NCBI GenBank assembly: GCA_004375885.1
Contig: SOJG01000001.1
Span: forward strand, 1-12,086
Origin: Dehalococcoidia bacterium
GTDB lineage: Bacteria > Chloroflexota > Dehalococcoidia > GIF9 > AB-539-J10
Length of the DNA stretch: 12,086 bases
Direction: 5' to 3'
Shown: positions 1 through 5,949 of the stretch, one piece after another
Position numbering within the stretch: the first letter of the stretch is position 1
Layout of the letters: each line of letters begins with the position of its first letter
The notes under the pieces: model-generated
The model's input: only the letters and a program-made list of their open reading frames with translations
Told to the model about the DNA's origin: nothing
Database searches by the model: none
Translations under genes and position numbers: made by a program

Positions 1-245
1 CTGTTTAGACAGTAGTAGGTAATGCCTGCCTCGCTTTTGCTGTCTAGTATTCCCTGCCCAATTAGATCCCGTATCTCTGCTTCCAATCCAACTTTATCCG
101 CCCCTTGATTCACTGCGAGGCATTCAGCGGTGAACTTCAGCTTAGGATATTTCATGCAAAAAAGAAGCACTCGCAATGTGGTCAGGTTGTGTCCGTAGCT
201 CCCCCAGACCTCAGACACCACTTCCGACTCCACACCTTCTGTCAT
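1..245 (-). CDS. Partial winged-helix-like protein, possibly a transcription regulator (N-terminus only)
   Basis: An open frame reads leftwards from the ATG at 245-243 and is still open at base 1, giving 81 residues of an N-terminus. An in-frame stop (TAA, 260-258) lies just upstream, so this ATG is the first possible start. The peptide begins MTEGVESEVVSEVWGSYG. It continues with a helix (LRVLLFCMKYPKLKF), a second helical stretch with a Leu/Ile pattern (VGLEAEIRDLIGQGIL) and a short hairpin (DSKSEAGITYYCLN). This order of helix, recognition-type helix and wing is what MarR-like or other winged-helix DNA-binding domains show, but I cannot name the family. The strong promoter at 292-319 points into it, and trmD is divergent. 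Function as a regulator is inference, and the C-terminal part is missing. Confidence 0.68.
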   Translation of the reverse strand, partial: MTEGVESEVVSEVWGSYGHNLTTLRVLLFCMKYPKLKFTAECLAVNQGADKVGLEAEIRDLIGQGILDSKSEAGITYYCLN

Positions 246-255
246 AGTGTGCTCT

Positions 256-285
256 TTTTACCCCTTTTTCCCCACTTTTCCCCAC
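256..285 (-). repeat. Three tandem 10-bp units at the 5' end of the HTH-gene transcript
   Basis: Read on the minus strand, the unit GTGGGGAAAA occurs twice without mismatch (285-276 and 275-266). It is followed by a diverged unit AGGGGTAAAA (265-256). The units sit between the predicted transcription start (about 285) and the ATG at 245. A 10-bp period places each copy on the same DNA face. This suits an operator, possibly for autoregulation, or a purine-rich mRNA leader element. The role is inference. Confidence 0.6.
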
Positions 286-291
286 AATTCT

Positions 292-319
292 ATTATAAAC
301 CTTGTCCGTATTTTGTCAA
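292..319 (-). promoter_or_regulatory. Near-consensus sigma-70 promoter for the left-edge gene
   Basis: On the minus strand there is a perfect -35 TTGACA (319-314), a 16-bp spacer and a perfect -10 TATAAT (297-292). Transcription would start near 285 and leave a leader of about 40 nt before the ATG at 245. The 16-bp spacer is one base shorter than ideal. T-tracts on the plus strand (A-tracts on this strand) lie just upstream. Confidence 0.85.
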
Positions 320-323
320 TACC

Positions 324-358
324 TTTTGGCGGTTTTTTTGGATTTTGGGCGGATTTTT
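324..358 (-). promoter_or_regulatory. Phased A-tracts / UP-like element upstream of the -35
   Basis: Four A-tracts on the minus strand (358-354, 346-343, 339-333, 327-324) have centres about 11.5, 8.5 and 10.5 bp apart. They end five bases from the -35 hexamer of the 292-319 promoter. Helically phased A-tracts here are typical of curved DNA or a UP element that binds the RNA polymerase alpha subunit. The effect on strength is inferred. Confidence 0.5.
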
Positions 359-420
359 GTCCCGGTGAGGGGCGACACGGCTGGGCCGAACACGGACTAA
401 CTTATACGCTGCCCTCTGAA

Positions 421-470
421 ACGCAGGGTCACGGGGAGGCAGGGCGACTTTCTTTTGTTGCTGCCTGCGT
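421..470 (+). other. Imperfect hairpin upstream of trmD
   Basis: ACGCA (421-425) pairs with TGCGT (466-470), and GGCAG (438-442) pairs with CTGCC (461-465). The two right-hand arms are contiguous. A 12-base bulge sits on the left arm and the loop has 18 bases. It could be a leader structure for the trmD operon if transcription begins upstream of 421, or an incidental inverted repeat. Apart from this hairpin and the extended -10, I see nothing recognisable in 360-510. Confidence 0.3.
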
Positions 471-478
471 GGTAAGAT
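470..478 (+). promoter_or_regulatory. Possible extended -10 promoter for trmD-rplS-priA
   Basis: TGGTAAGAT reads as an extended -10 (TG, one base, then TAAGAT, four of six matches to TATAAT). It lies 32 bases before the trmD ATG. No convincing -35 is found 16-18 bp upstream; the best placed hexamer is TTCTTT. The call rests on the extended -10 alone. Confidence 0.3.
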
Positions 479-510
479 ATGCACTTCGATAGCTCTTATT
501 GAGGGAGCCT

Positions 511-1251
511 ATGCGCATTGATATTTTGTGCCTCTTCCCTGAAATGCTCCTCTCTCCACTTAACCAGAGCATGCTCAAGCGTGCTAGTGAGCGGGGACTG
601 GTGCACATCGCGATTCATAATATTCGCGATTACACACATGACAAGCATCATACTGTTGATGACTATCCCTATGGTGGTGGGCCCGGCATGATGCTCAGGC
701 CCGAGCCTGTTTTTGAGGCAGCAGAAACGATAAGACAGCAACTGGGCATAAGCGAGATGCCTACCATACTACTCACCCCTCAGGGCAGGCTTTTTTCTCA
801 ATCTGTTGCTCAGGAACTAGCGCTCTACCCTCATCTTATGTTAATCTGCGGCCATTACGAAGGTTTAGATGAGAGAGTGTGTGATCATTTGATAACTGAT
901 GAAATCAGTATCGGGGACTATGTGCTTAGCGGAGGAGAATTACCTGCCTTGGTCGTGGTGGACGCTATCGTAAGACTTATACCGGGAGTGCTTGGCTCGC
1001 AGGATTCGGCCCGCAGTGATTCTCATAGCAACGGGCTTCTAAAATACCCTCAGTATACTAGACCCCAGGTGTATCGGGGTTGGTCAGTACCTCCGGTTTT
1101 GCTTTCAGGAAATCACGGCGAAGTGGCTCAGTGGCGACGTTGCCAGGCTATCCTGCGGACGGCGAAACGGCGCCCTGACCTCCTGAAGAAGGCTAATCTC
1201 TGCGATGAGGAAACGAAATGGATGTTAGAGAATTCGTTAAACCCAGAATGA
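511..1251 (+). CDS. trmD: tRNA (guanine-N1-)-methyltransferase TrmD
   Basis: TrmD transfers a methyl group from S-adenosylmethionine to N1 of G37 in tRNAs with a G36, which prevents +1 frameshifting. The product has 246 residues, the normal family size. Family signatures are visible in order: TVDDYPYGGGPGM (48-60), LICGHYEG (111-118), EISIGDYVLSGGE (131-143, part of the trefoil-knot SAM pocket), a D170-S-H-S-N-G-L-L segment matching the catalytic-Asp region, YPQYTRP (179-185) and RRPDLL (220-225). The ATG at 511 is preceded by GAGG at 501-504. A TTG four codons earlier would bury this ribosome site, so I prefer the ATG. It heads the trmD-rplS-priA group. The usual upstream partners rpsP and rimM are absent from the window. 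Confidence 0.97.
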   Translation: MRIDILCLFPEMLLSPLNQSMLKRASERGLVHIAIHNIRDYTHDKHHTVDDYPYGGGPGMMLRPEPVFEAAETIRQQLGISEMPTILLTPQGRLFSQSVAQELALYPHLMLICGHYEGLDERVCDHLITDEISIGDYVLSGGELPALVVVDAIVRLIPGVLGSQDSARSDSHSNGLLKYPQYTRPQVYRGWSVPPVLLSGNHGEVAQWRRCQAILRTAKRRPDLLKKANLCDEETKWMLENSLNPE

Positions 1252-1607
1252 ACCCCAATATCGCTCAGCTATCCCCGGGCGATACGGTCAGGGTCAGCTT
1301 GAAGACTGTGGAAGGGGATAAAGAGCGACTGCAGCACTTCCACGGGATGGTGATTAGGATGAGGAAGGGTGTTGATGGCGGGAGCTTCACAGTAAGGCGG
1401 GTCTCTTATGGCATTGGGGTGGAACGTACTTTCCCTTTCCAATCCCCTTCTGTACAAAATGTGGAGGTGCTCAGGCATGGACAGGTGCGCCGAGCCAAGC
1501 TCTATCATATGCGCGGGCTCAGCGCTAAGCGGGCTCGACTCAAGGAAAGACGGGAGAAGGCAGTAGAGCAAGCCATGCCTGAAGAAGAAGAACAAGCCTC
1601 TGAATGA
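1218..1607 (+). CDS. rplS: 50S ribosomal protein L19
   Basis: L19 is a ribosomal protein at the 30S-50S interface. The 129-residue product carries the family core: LSPGDTVRVSLKTVEGDKER (18-37), then HGMVIRMRKG, FTVRRVSYGIGVERTFPFQSP and a basic tail (RRAKLYHMRGLSAKRARLKERR). The acidic C-terminus (MPEEEEQASE) is an extension often seen outside Proteobacteria. The ATG at 1218 has an AGGA about seven bases upstream and overlaps the end of trmD by 34 bases. An alternative ATG at 1248 would form a 4-base ATGA overlap and drop ten residues. I keep the longer form because residues 1-10 (MDVREFVKPR) look like the start of the L19 fold in related sequences as I recall them. Following trmD is the conserved order in many bacteria. 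Confidence 0.97.
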   Translation: MDVREFVKPRMNPNIAQLSPGDTVRVSLKTVEGDKERLQHFHGMVIRMRKGVDGGSFTVRRVSYGIGVERTFPFQSPSVQNVEVLRHGQVRRAKLYHMRGLSAKRARLKERREKAVEQAMPEEEEQASE

Positions 1608-4036
1608 CCTACGCCGAGGTGGCAGTCAATTCACCGGGGAGCCGATCAGCTTTTTCGTATGCCGTACCGTCAGGGCTCAATGTCTGTGCCGGGCAGGCAG
1701 TATGGGTGCCCTTTGGCTCCAGGGTCGTTCAGGGGGTTGTGCTCCGCTTATCAGATGAGCCATCAGTTGCCCAGACTAGGGAGATAACCGGCATTGTTAC
1801 TGACTGTCCGCTGCTTTCCCCCATACAGATAAGGCTTGCTCAGTGGATGAGCGAACACTATCTTGCCCCTCTGTTTGATGCCCTGGCTTTGATGTTGCCT
1901 CCCGGACTTGAGAGACGGACTACTGCCTGCTTTCAGCTGACAGATGCGAAAGCGGATCTGTCGCTTACTGCGGAGCAAAGGCAAGTCCTTCATATCATCG
2001 GAAAAAAAAAGAAGATCAGCCTGCCTGAACTGGAGAAAGCAATTGGCAGGAGCAAAGCCAGGCAAATCACGGACCAGTTGCTGGACCGTCAGTTGATCGT
2101 AAAAACCCTGGAGCCCGAGAAAGCAAGGACAAAGCCCAAAACTCTTCCTTACGTTAAGTTAATAGCTAACAGTGAAAGAATCGCAGCCGAGCAGGCTCGC
2201 CTCGCTAAGTCTAGAGCCTATAAACAGGCAGAGCTCCTGGAATTTCTGATTGGGCAGACTCGACCCATTTCAGCCAGCGAGCTGCGGAAACGTCTTAATT
2301 GCTCTCTTGATACTGTCAAAGCCATAGAGAGCCGCCAATTGGTCTCAGTGGAAAGGCTCCGAGTAAGACGTGACCCTTTATCTCATCTGAGCCTCACGAC
2401 TCACCCAGCTCCGGTTCTCACTCCGTGTCAGCAGGTTGCCTGGGAATCGTTGCGGGAAGTCATCGTGCGGGAGCCGAGGCACTCTGCGAGACCGGCGGTC
2501 GTTCTTCTTTTCGGCGTTACCGGCAGCGGCAAGACTGAGATTTACCTGCGGGCCCTGGCGCTGGTTATTGCTGCCGGCAAACGAGGCATTTGCCTGATCC
2601 CGGAGATAGCCTTGACCCAGCAGACAGTGGAGAGGTTTGCCGGTCGCTTCCCTGGGCGCGTGGCAGTACTGCATAGTGGCCTTTCCTTGGGAGAGCAGTA
2701 TGACGAATGGCGGCGGATAGTGGAGGGAGACTGTGACGTCGTCATCGGAGCGAGGAGCGCCGTATTCGCTCCTCTGCCCAAGCTCGGTCTCATCATCATC
2801 GACGAAGAGCATGAGCGGACATATAAGCAAGAGGATAAGTCTCCCCGTTATCACGCCCGAGATGTGGCCATCGAATTGGCTCGACTAGGCGATGCTGTTG
2901 TCATCCTGGGCAGTGCTACCCCTGATATCGGCAGTTTCCATAAGGCACAGCAAGGCGAATACCATCTTCTAGAGCTAAGAGAGAGAATCACTCCTCGTGG
3001 TTATTCCCCTCTCCCTGAAGTAAGCATAGTGGATCTACGGGAGGAACTCAAGGCCGGACACACTAGCTTGTTTAGCCGTTCCTTACTAGCTGCCATGAAA
3101 GAGGCTGTCGCGCAGGGCGAGCAGATTATCCTTTTCCTTAATCGTCGGGGCACAGCTACCTTTGTTCGTTGTCGTAACTGTGGCTTTGTCTTTCGCTGCC
3201 CCCGCTGCTCCATAGCCCTTACCTACCATTCAGTGGAGAAGAGGCTAATGTGTCATCGCTGCCGCTACTCTATTCGGGTGCCCCAGGTCTGTCCGCAGTG
3301 TTTTCAGCGCCATCTCAGGTTTCTGGGCATCGGTACACAGAGGGTAGAAGAAGAGATGGGACATTTTTTGCCTGAAGCAAGATTGCTTCGCTGGGACAGG
3401 GATGTGATTACGACAAGATACGCTCACGAGCAATTGCTGACAGATTTTCGCGACCACAAGGCGGATGTGCTTATTGGCACGCAGATGATAGCCAAAGGGC
3501 TGGATTTGCCTCAGGTGACCCTGGCTGGCGTTGTCAATGCCGATACCGGCCTTAATCTCCCTGACTTTCGAAGCGGTGAGCGCACCTTTCAGCTCCTGTG
3601 TCAGGTGGCAGGCAGAGCTGGGCGCGGGATTAAAGGAGGCAGGGTCATCATCCAGACTTACTCCCCTGATAACTATGCCGTTCAAGCTGCTGCTAAGCAT
3701 GATTACCTTGGCTTCTACTGCAAAGAGATGGATTTTCGTCGGCAATATAACTATCCCCCTTTCAGCCAGTTGGTGCGCCTCGTTTATACCCACCTTAATG
3801 CGGAGGCATGTCGACGGGAGGCAGAGAGGGTCTACCAACTGATTCTTGAGGAAAGGGAGAGGGAGGACATAGGTGACTTGGGTGTGATTGGTCCGGTGCC
3901 TGCTTTTGCGTTCCGGGCCAGGGACAGGTACCGCTGGCAGCTTCTGCTCCGCGGCTCAGACTCAACTCGGATTCTATCCCGGTTTGCTTTTCCCCGCGGC
4001 TGGACCATAGATGTCGACCCGGTAGGGATGGTCTGA
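1604..4036 (+). CDS. priA: Primosomal protein N' / replication-restart helicase PriA
   Basis: PriA recognises stalled forks, unwinds DNA 3'-5' and reloads the replisome. At 810 residues it is of usual length. The N-terminal 3'-DNA-binding domain (about 1-105, YAEVAVN...) is followed by a winged-helix region. The SF2 motor shows Walker A GVTGSGKTE (304-312), DEEH (400-403) then YKQEDKSPRYHARDVA, SAT (437-439), GTQMIAKG (625-632) and QVAGRAGR (667-674). Eight zinc-binding cysteines lie in pairs inside the helicase core (523/526, 532/535, 550/553, 563/566). The C-terminal domain ends with GPVPAFAFRARDRYRWQLLLRG. The start ATG overlaps the rplS stop as ATGA, so translation is probably coupled to L19. 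All catalytic motifs are intact. Confidence 0.97.
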   Translation: MTYAEVAVNSPGSRSAFSYAVPSGLNVCAGQAVWVPFGSRVVQGVVLRLSDEPSVAQTREITGIVTDCPLLSPIQIRLAQWMSEHYLAPLFDALALMLPPGLERRTTACFQLTDAKADLSLTAEQRQVLHIIGKKKKISLPELEKAIGRSKARQITDQLLDRQLIVKTLEPEKARTKPKTLPYVKLIANSERIAAEQARLAKSRAYKQAELLEFLIGQTRPISASELRKRLNCSLDTVKAIESRQLVSVERLRVRRDPLSHLSLTTHPAPVLTPCQQVAWESLREVIVREPRHSARPAVVLLFGVTGSGKTEIYLRALALVIAAGKRGICLIPEIALTQQTVERFAGRFPGRVAVLHSGLSLGEQYDEWRRIVEGDCDVVIGARSAVFAPLPKLGLIIIDEEHERTYKQEDKSPRYHARDVAIELARLGDAVVILGSATPDIGSFHKAQQGEYHLLELRERITPRGYSPLPEVSIVDLREELKAGHTSLFSRSLLAAMKEAVAQGEQIILFLNRRGTATFVRCRNCGFVFRCPRCSIALTYHSVEKRLMCHRCRYSIRVPQVCPQCFQRHLRFLGIGTQRVEEEMGHFLPEARLLRWDRDVITTRYAHEQLLTDFRDHKADVLIGTQMIAKGLDLPQVTLAGVVNADTGLNLPDFRSGERTFQLLCQVAGRAGRGIKGGRVIIQTYSPDNYAVQAAAKHDYLGFYCKEMDFRRQYNYPPFSQLVRLVYTHLNAEACRREAERVYQLILEEREREDIGDLGVIGPVPAFAFRARDRYRWQLLLRGSDSTRILSRFAFPRGWTIDVDPVGMV

Positions 4037-4048
4037 TTGTGCAAGCTC

Positions 4049-4084
4049 GGAGGACATAGCTAATAGCGGAGTATCCCATCCTCC
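4049..4084. other. Weak inverted repeat after priA
   Basis: GGAGGA (4049-4054) and TCCTCC (4079-4084) form a perfect 6-bp stem with a 24-base loop, 12 bases after the priA stop. The plus-strand tail is only TTCCCTT, so it is a poor Rho-independent terminator. I found no better one for either convergent transcript in 4037-4485. Confidence 0.25.
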
Positions 4085-4113
4085 TTCCCTTGGCGGTCAG
4101 CCAGCACAACCCC

Positions 4114-4142
4114 TTGACAAAGTGCTAGAGGTGTGCTAGCAT
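4114..4142 (+). promoter_or_regulatory. Consensus-like promoter facing into a gene-free gap
   Basis: There is a perfect -35 TTGACA (4114-4119), a 17-bp spacer and -10 TAGCAT (4137-4142, four of six matches). Transcription would start near 4149. No gene follows on the plus strand: hpt-like is convergent and ends at 4486. The transcript would be a small RNA, a very short peptide mRNA, or antisense to the 3' end of the minus-strand operon. Whether it is active is unknown. Confidence 0.6.
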
Positions 4143-4485
4143 ATGAATGCTCCAAGTAATCGAACAGGGACTTGGCGAGTGCGGAGCTAAGCGCCGAGTA
4201 GGTGGACGCTGAAAGGTGGTGGGAACTGAAAGGCCCAGCGCAAGGTAGGCGGAAGCAGAAAGGAAGGTGGTGCAGAGCCAAGGAAAGGGAGGTTACTTGG
4301 GGCCTTCTTGTTCCTGGGTCCGTGCTCTCATTGTTGCGCGCATTGTATGCACCGCCGCTCAGACAGAGAGCTAGGTTGAGTTGCCTGTTTTTGGCCTGAG
4401 CCTGGCCTCTGAAGGCGATGCAGGTTCATTCATCAGCGTTTCAGAATTGCTGTCGAAAGAGGGGGCACCGACTGTTGGCGGTGTA
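4143..4485 (+). other. Gene-free gap with a possible structured small RNA
   Basis: Nothing here reads as a convincing protein. Only very short frames follow the promoter, for example MLQVIEQGLGEC... from 4147, with 21 codons and no ribosome site. The predicted RNA start region folds locally: CCAAGT (4152-4157) pairs with ACTTGG (4170-4175). Further on, CTTGGCG (4171-4177) could instead pair with CGCCGAG (4192-4198), so the two stems are mutually exclusive. The purine-rich stretch 4195-4300 matches none of RNase P, tmRNA, SRP RNA, T-box or cobalamin elements that I could recognise. Calling it an RNA gene is speculative. Confidence 0.3.
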
Positions 4486-5949
4486 TCATCGTGGCGCGTT
4501 GCCTTTGATTAGCTCGGGGTGGAGGATGCCGATAAAGGGCAGATTACGGTATTCCCCCTTGTAATCTAGGCCATAACCGACTACGAACTCGTCCGGGATT
4601 TCAAAGCCTACGTAATCAAGGGGAACATCTATCAATCGACGTGCTCTCTTATCAAGCAGGGTACAAACACGAAGACTAGCAGGGTTGTGAGCAGACAGGT
4701 GGCCGAGGATGTAGTTCAGCGTCATGCCGGTGTCTACAATGTCTTCAACCATCATCACGTGTTGCCCCGTTATGCTGCTATCGACGTCTCGGGTTATCTT
4801 CACCACCTGATCCTCACCGCCGTAGTATGAGATGGCCATGAAGTCCAGGGTAACGGGCAGGGAAAGCTGCTGCATCAGATCAGCCATAAAGCAGACAACG
4901 CCCTTCAGAACGCCTACCAGCATTAGTCGCTGGCCGGCGTAATCACGCGAAATCCGCCTGGCCAGGGTTCTTACCCTCCGCTGAATTTGGGCGTGGCTAT
5001 ACAAAACACGATCGATTCCCTCTACCTTGGCCGTGCCCAGAGGACCATAACCATATTTGGCCAGGAGCTTGAGAAAATCATTTTTGTTCAGAAGCTTGAT
5101 ATTGACTTCAGGGTAAAGTTCCTTGAGTCGCCGCCGCTTCCGATTCTTCTCGGTCAGTAGATTCTGCTTAAGTGTCGTGAGTTCAATATAAAGGTCCAAC
5201 TCAGGCAGATAGAAATCGGGCGTGAACATCTCTGCTATCCTGCCGCCTTTCCACCTCAGAGGGAAGGAGCGGGGCTCGTAAAGCCATTCGATACAATAGA
5301 AGTCCAGGAGTTTGGCAAAGTCCTCCTCGCTGGGGTGAGCGAAAGTAGTCGGCCTTAGCGTAGTACGTACCGGAGGCACTTGAGGCGATTTTCTGCGCTT
5401 CTCACTCGGCTTATAGTCCTGCTCAAGCAACTGATGAAGCTCTGCCCGCTCAAAGACGACGGCGCAGATGTTGGCAACACTGAAGAGGAAGCTCTTATCA
5501 GCTTCGGAGAACTGGCGAGGCTCACGAGTGTAGATTCGAATCTCCCCGATCGCGTGTCCTTTCCCCAGCACAGGGACACCGAGTATGGAGGATATGCCTT
5601 GCGCTAGCGCCATTTGAGGGTGCTGCACTCTTTCATCTGTAGCAGCATCAGCAATAAACACCGCTTTTCCCTCAAGTATGTCCGGGAGGCTTTTGTGGGC
5701 AGCAAGAGGGCCTTTTTTCAGGTAAAGGTCGCTCAGACCATGTGTGCCTACAGTGATCAGATATTCCTTTTGGGAATTGAGGGATAGAATGCGGCAGCCA
5801 TTTGCCTGCATCGCCTTGGCGGTGCTCTTGGCTATTGCGTTACAGATCCTCCTTAGACTGATGGCTGAATTGGCAACTCTGGTTATCCGTTTAAGAGCCG
5901 AATAATAACTACCTCTCGATTTACCCACTTTTCTCACCCCTATCCGCAT
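4486..5949 (-). CDS. GAF - nuclease-like - hypoxanthine phosphoribosyltransferase fusion
   Basis: This is a 487-residue, three-part protein. The C-terminal part (about 312-480) is a complete HPRT, which makes IMP or GMP from hypoxanthine or guanine plus PRPP. It shows the LKG loop (348-350), the PRPP motif VEDIVDTGMTL (401-411) and the purine-hood segment VGFEIPDEFVVGYGLDY then RNLPFIGIL. A free-standing HPRT has only about 180 residues. Residues 20-170 resemble a GAF sensor (GISSILGVPVLGKGHAIGEI), followed by a Pro/Arg-rich linker. Residues 208-305 look like a PD-(D/E)XK-type domain: EWLYEP, T243-P-D245-FYLP and E256-L-T where the catalytic motif would have E-x-K, then a KNRKRRR stretch. It overlaps nrdJ by 10 bases. 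A GTG at 5928 behind AGGGGTGA is a credible alternative start (480 residues). Fusion of salvage enzyme and sensor beside nrdJ suggests a nucleotide-pool role (inference). Confidence 0.88.
   Translation of the reverse strand: MRIGVRKVGKSRGSYYSALKRITRVANSAISLRRICNAIAKSTAKAMQANGCRILSLNSQKEYLITVGTHGLSDLYLKKGPLAAHKSLPDILEGKAVFIADAATDERVQHPQMALAQGISSILGVPVLGKGHAIGEIRIYTREPRQFSEADKSFLFSVANICAVVFERAELHQLLEQDYKPSEKRRKSPQVPPVRTTLRPTTFAHPSEEDFAKLLDFYCIEWLYEPRSFPLRWKGGRIAEMFTPDFYLPELDLYIELTTLKQNLLTEKNRKRRRLKELYPEVNIKLLNKNDFLKLLAKYGYGPLGTAKVEGIDRVLYSHAQIQRRVRTLARRISRDYAGQRLMLVGVLKGVVCFMADLMQQLSLPVTLDFMAISYYGGEDQVVKITRDVDSSITGQHVMMVEDIVDTGMTLNYILGHLSAHNPASLRVCTLLDKRARRLIDVPLDYVGFEIPDEFVVGYGLDYKGEYRNLPFIGILHPELIKGNAPR

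Noticed and set aside
499..513. TTG start for trmD four codons upstream
   Set aside because: It would overlap the GAGG ribosome site used by the ATG at 511, and the family normally begins at MRIDI.
4149..4330. T-box leader, because of AGTAGGTGG, GGTGGGAAC and GGTGGTGC segments
   Set aside because: The defining T-box core (TGG-N-ACC followed by GCG) is absent, no aminoacyl-tRNA synthetase or amino-acid gene follows, and there is no terminator.
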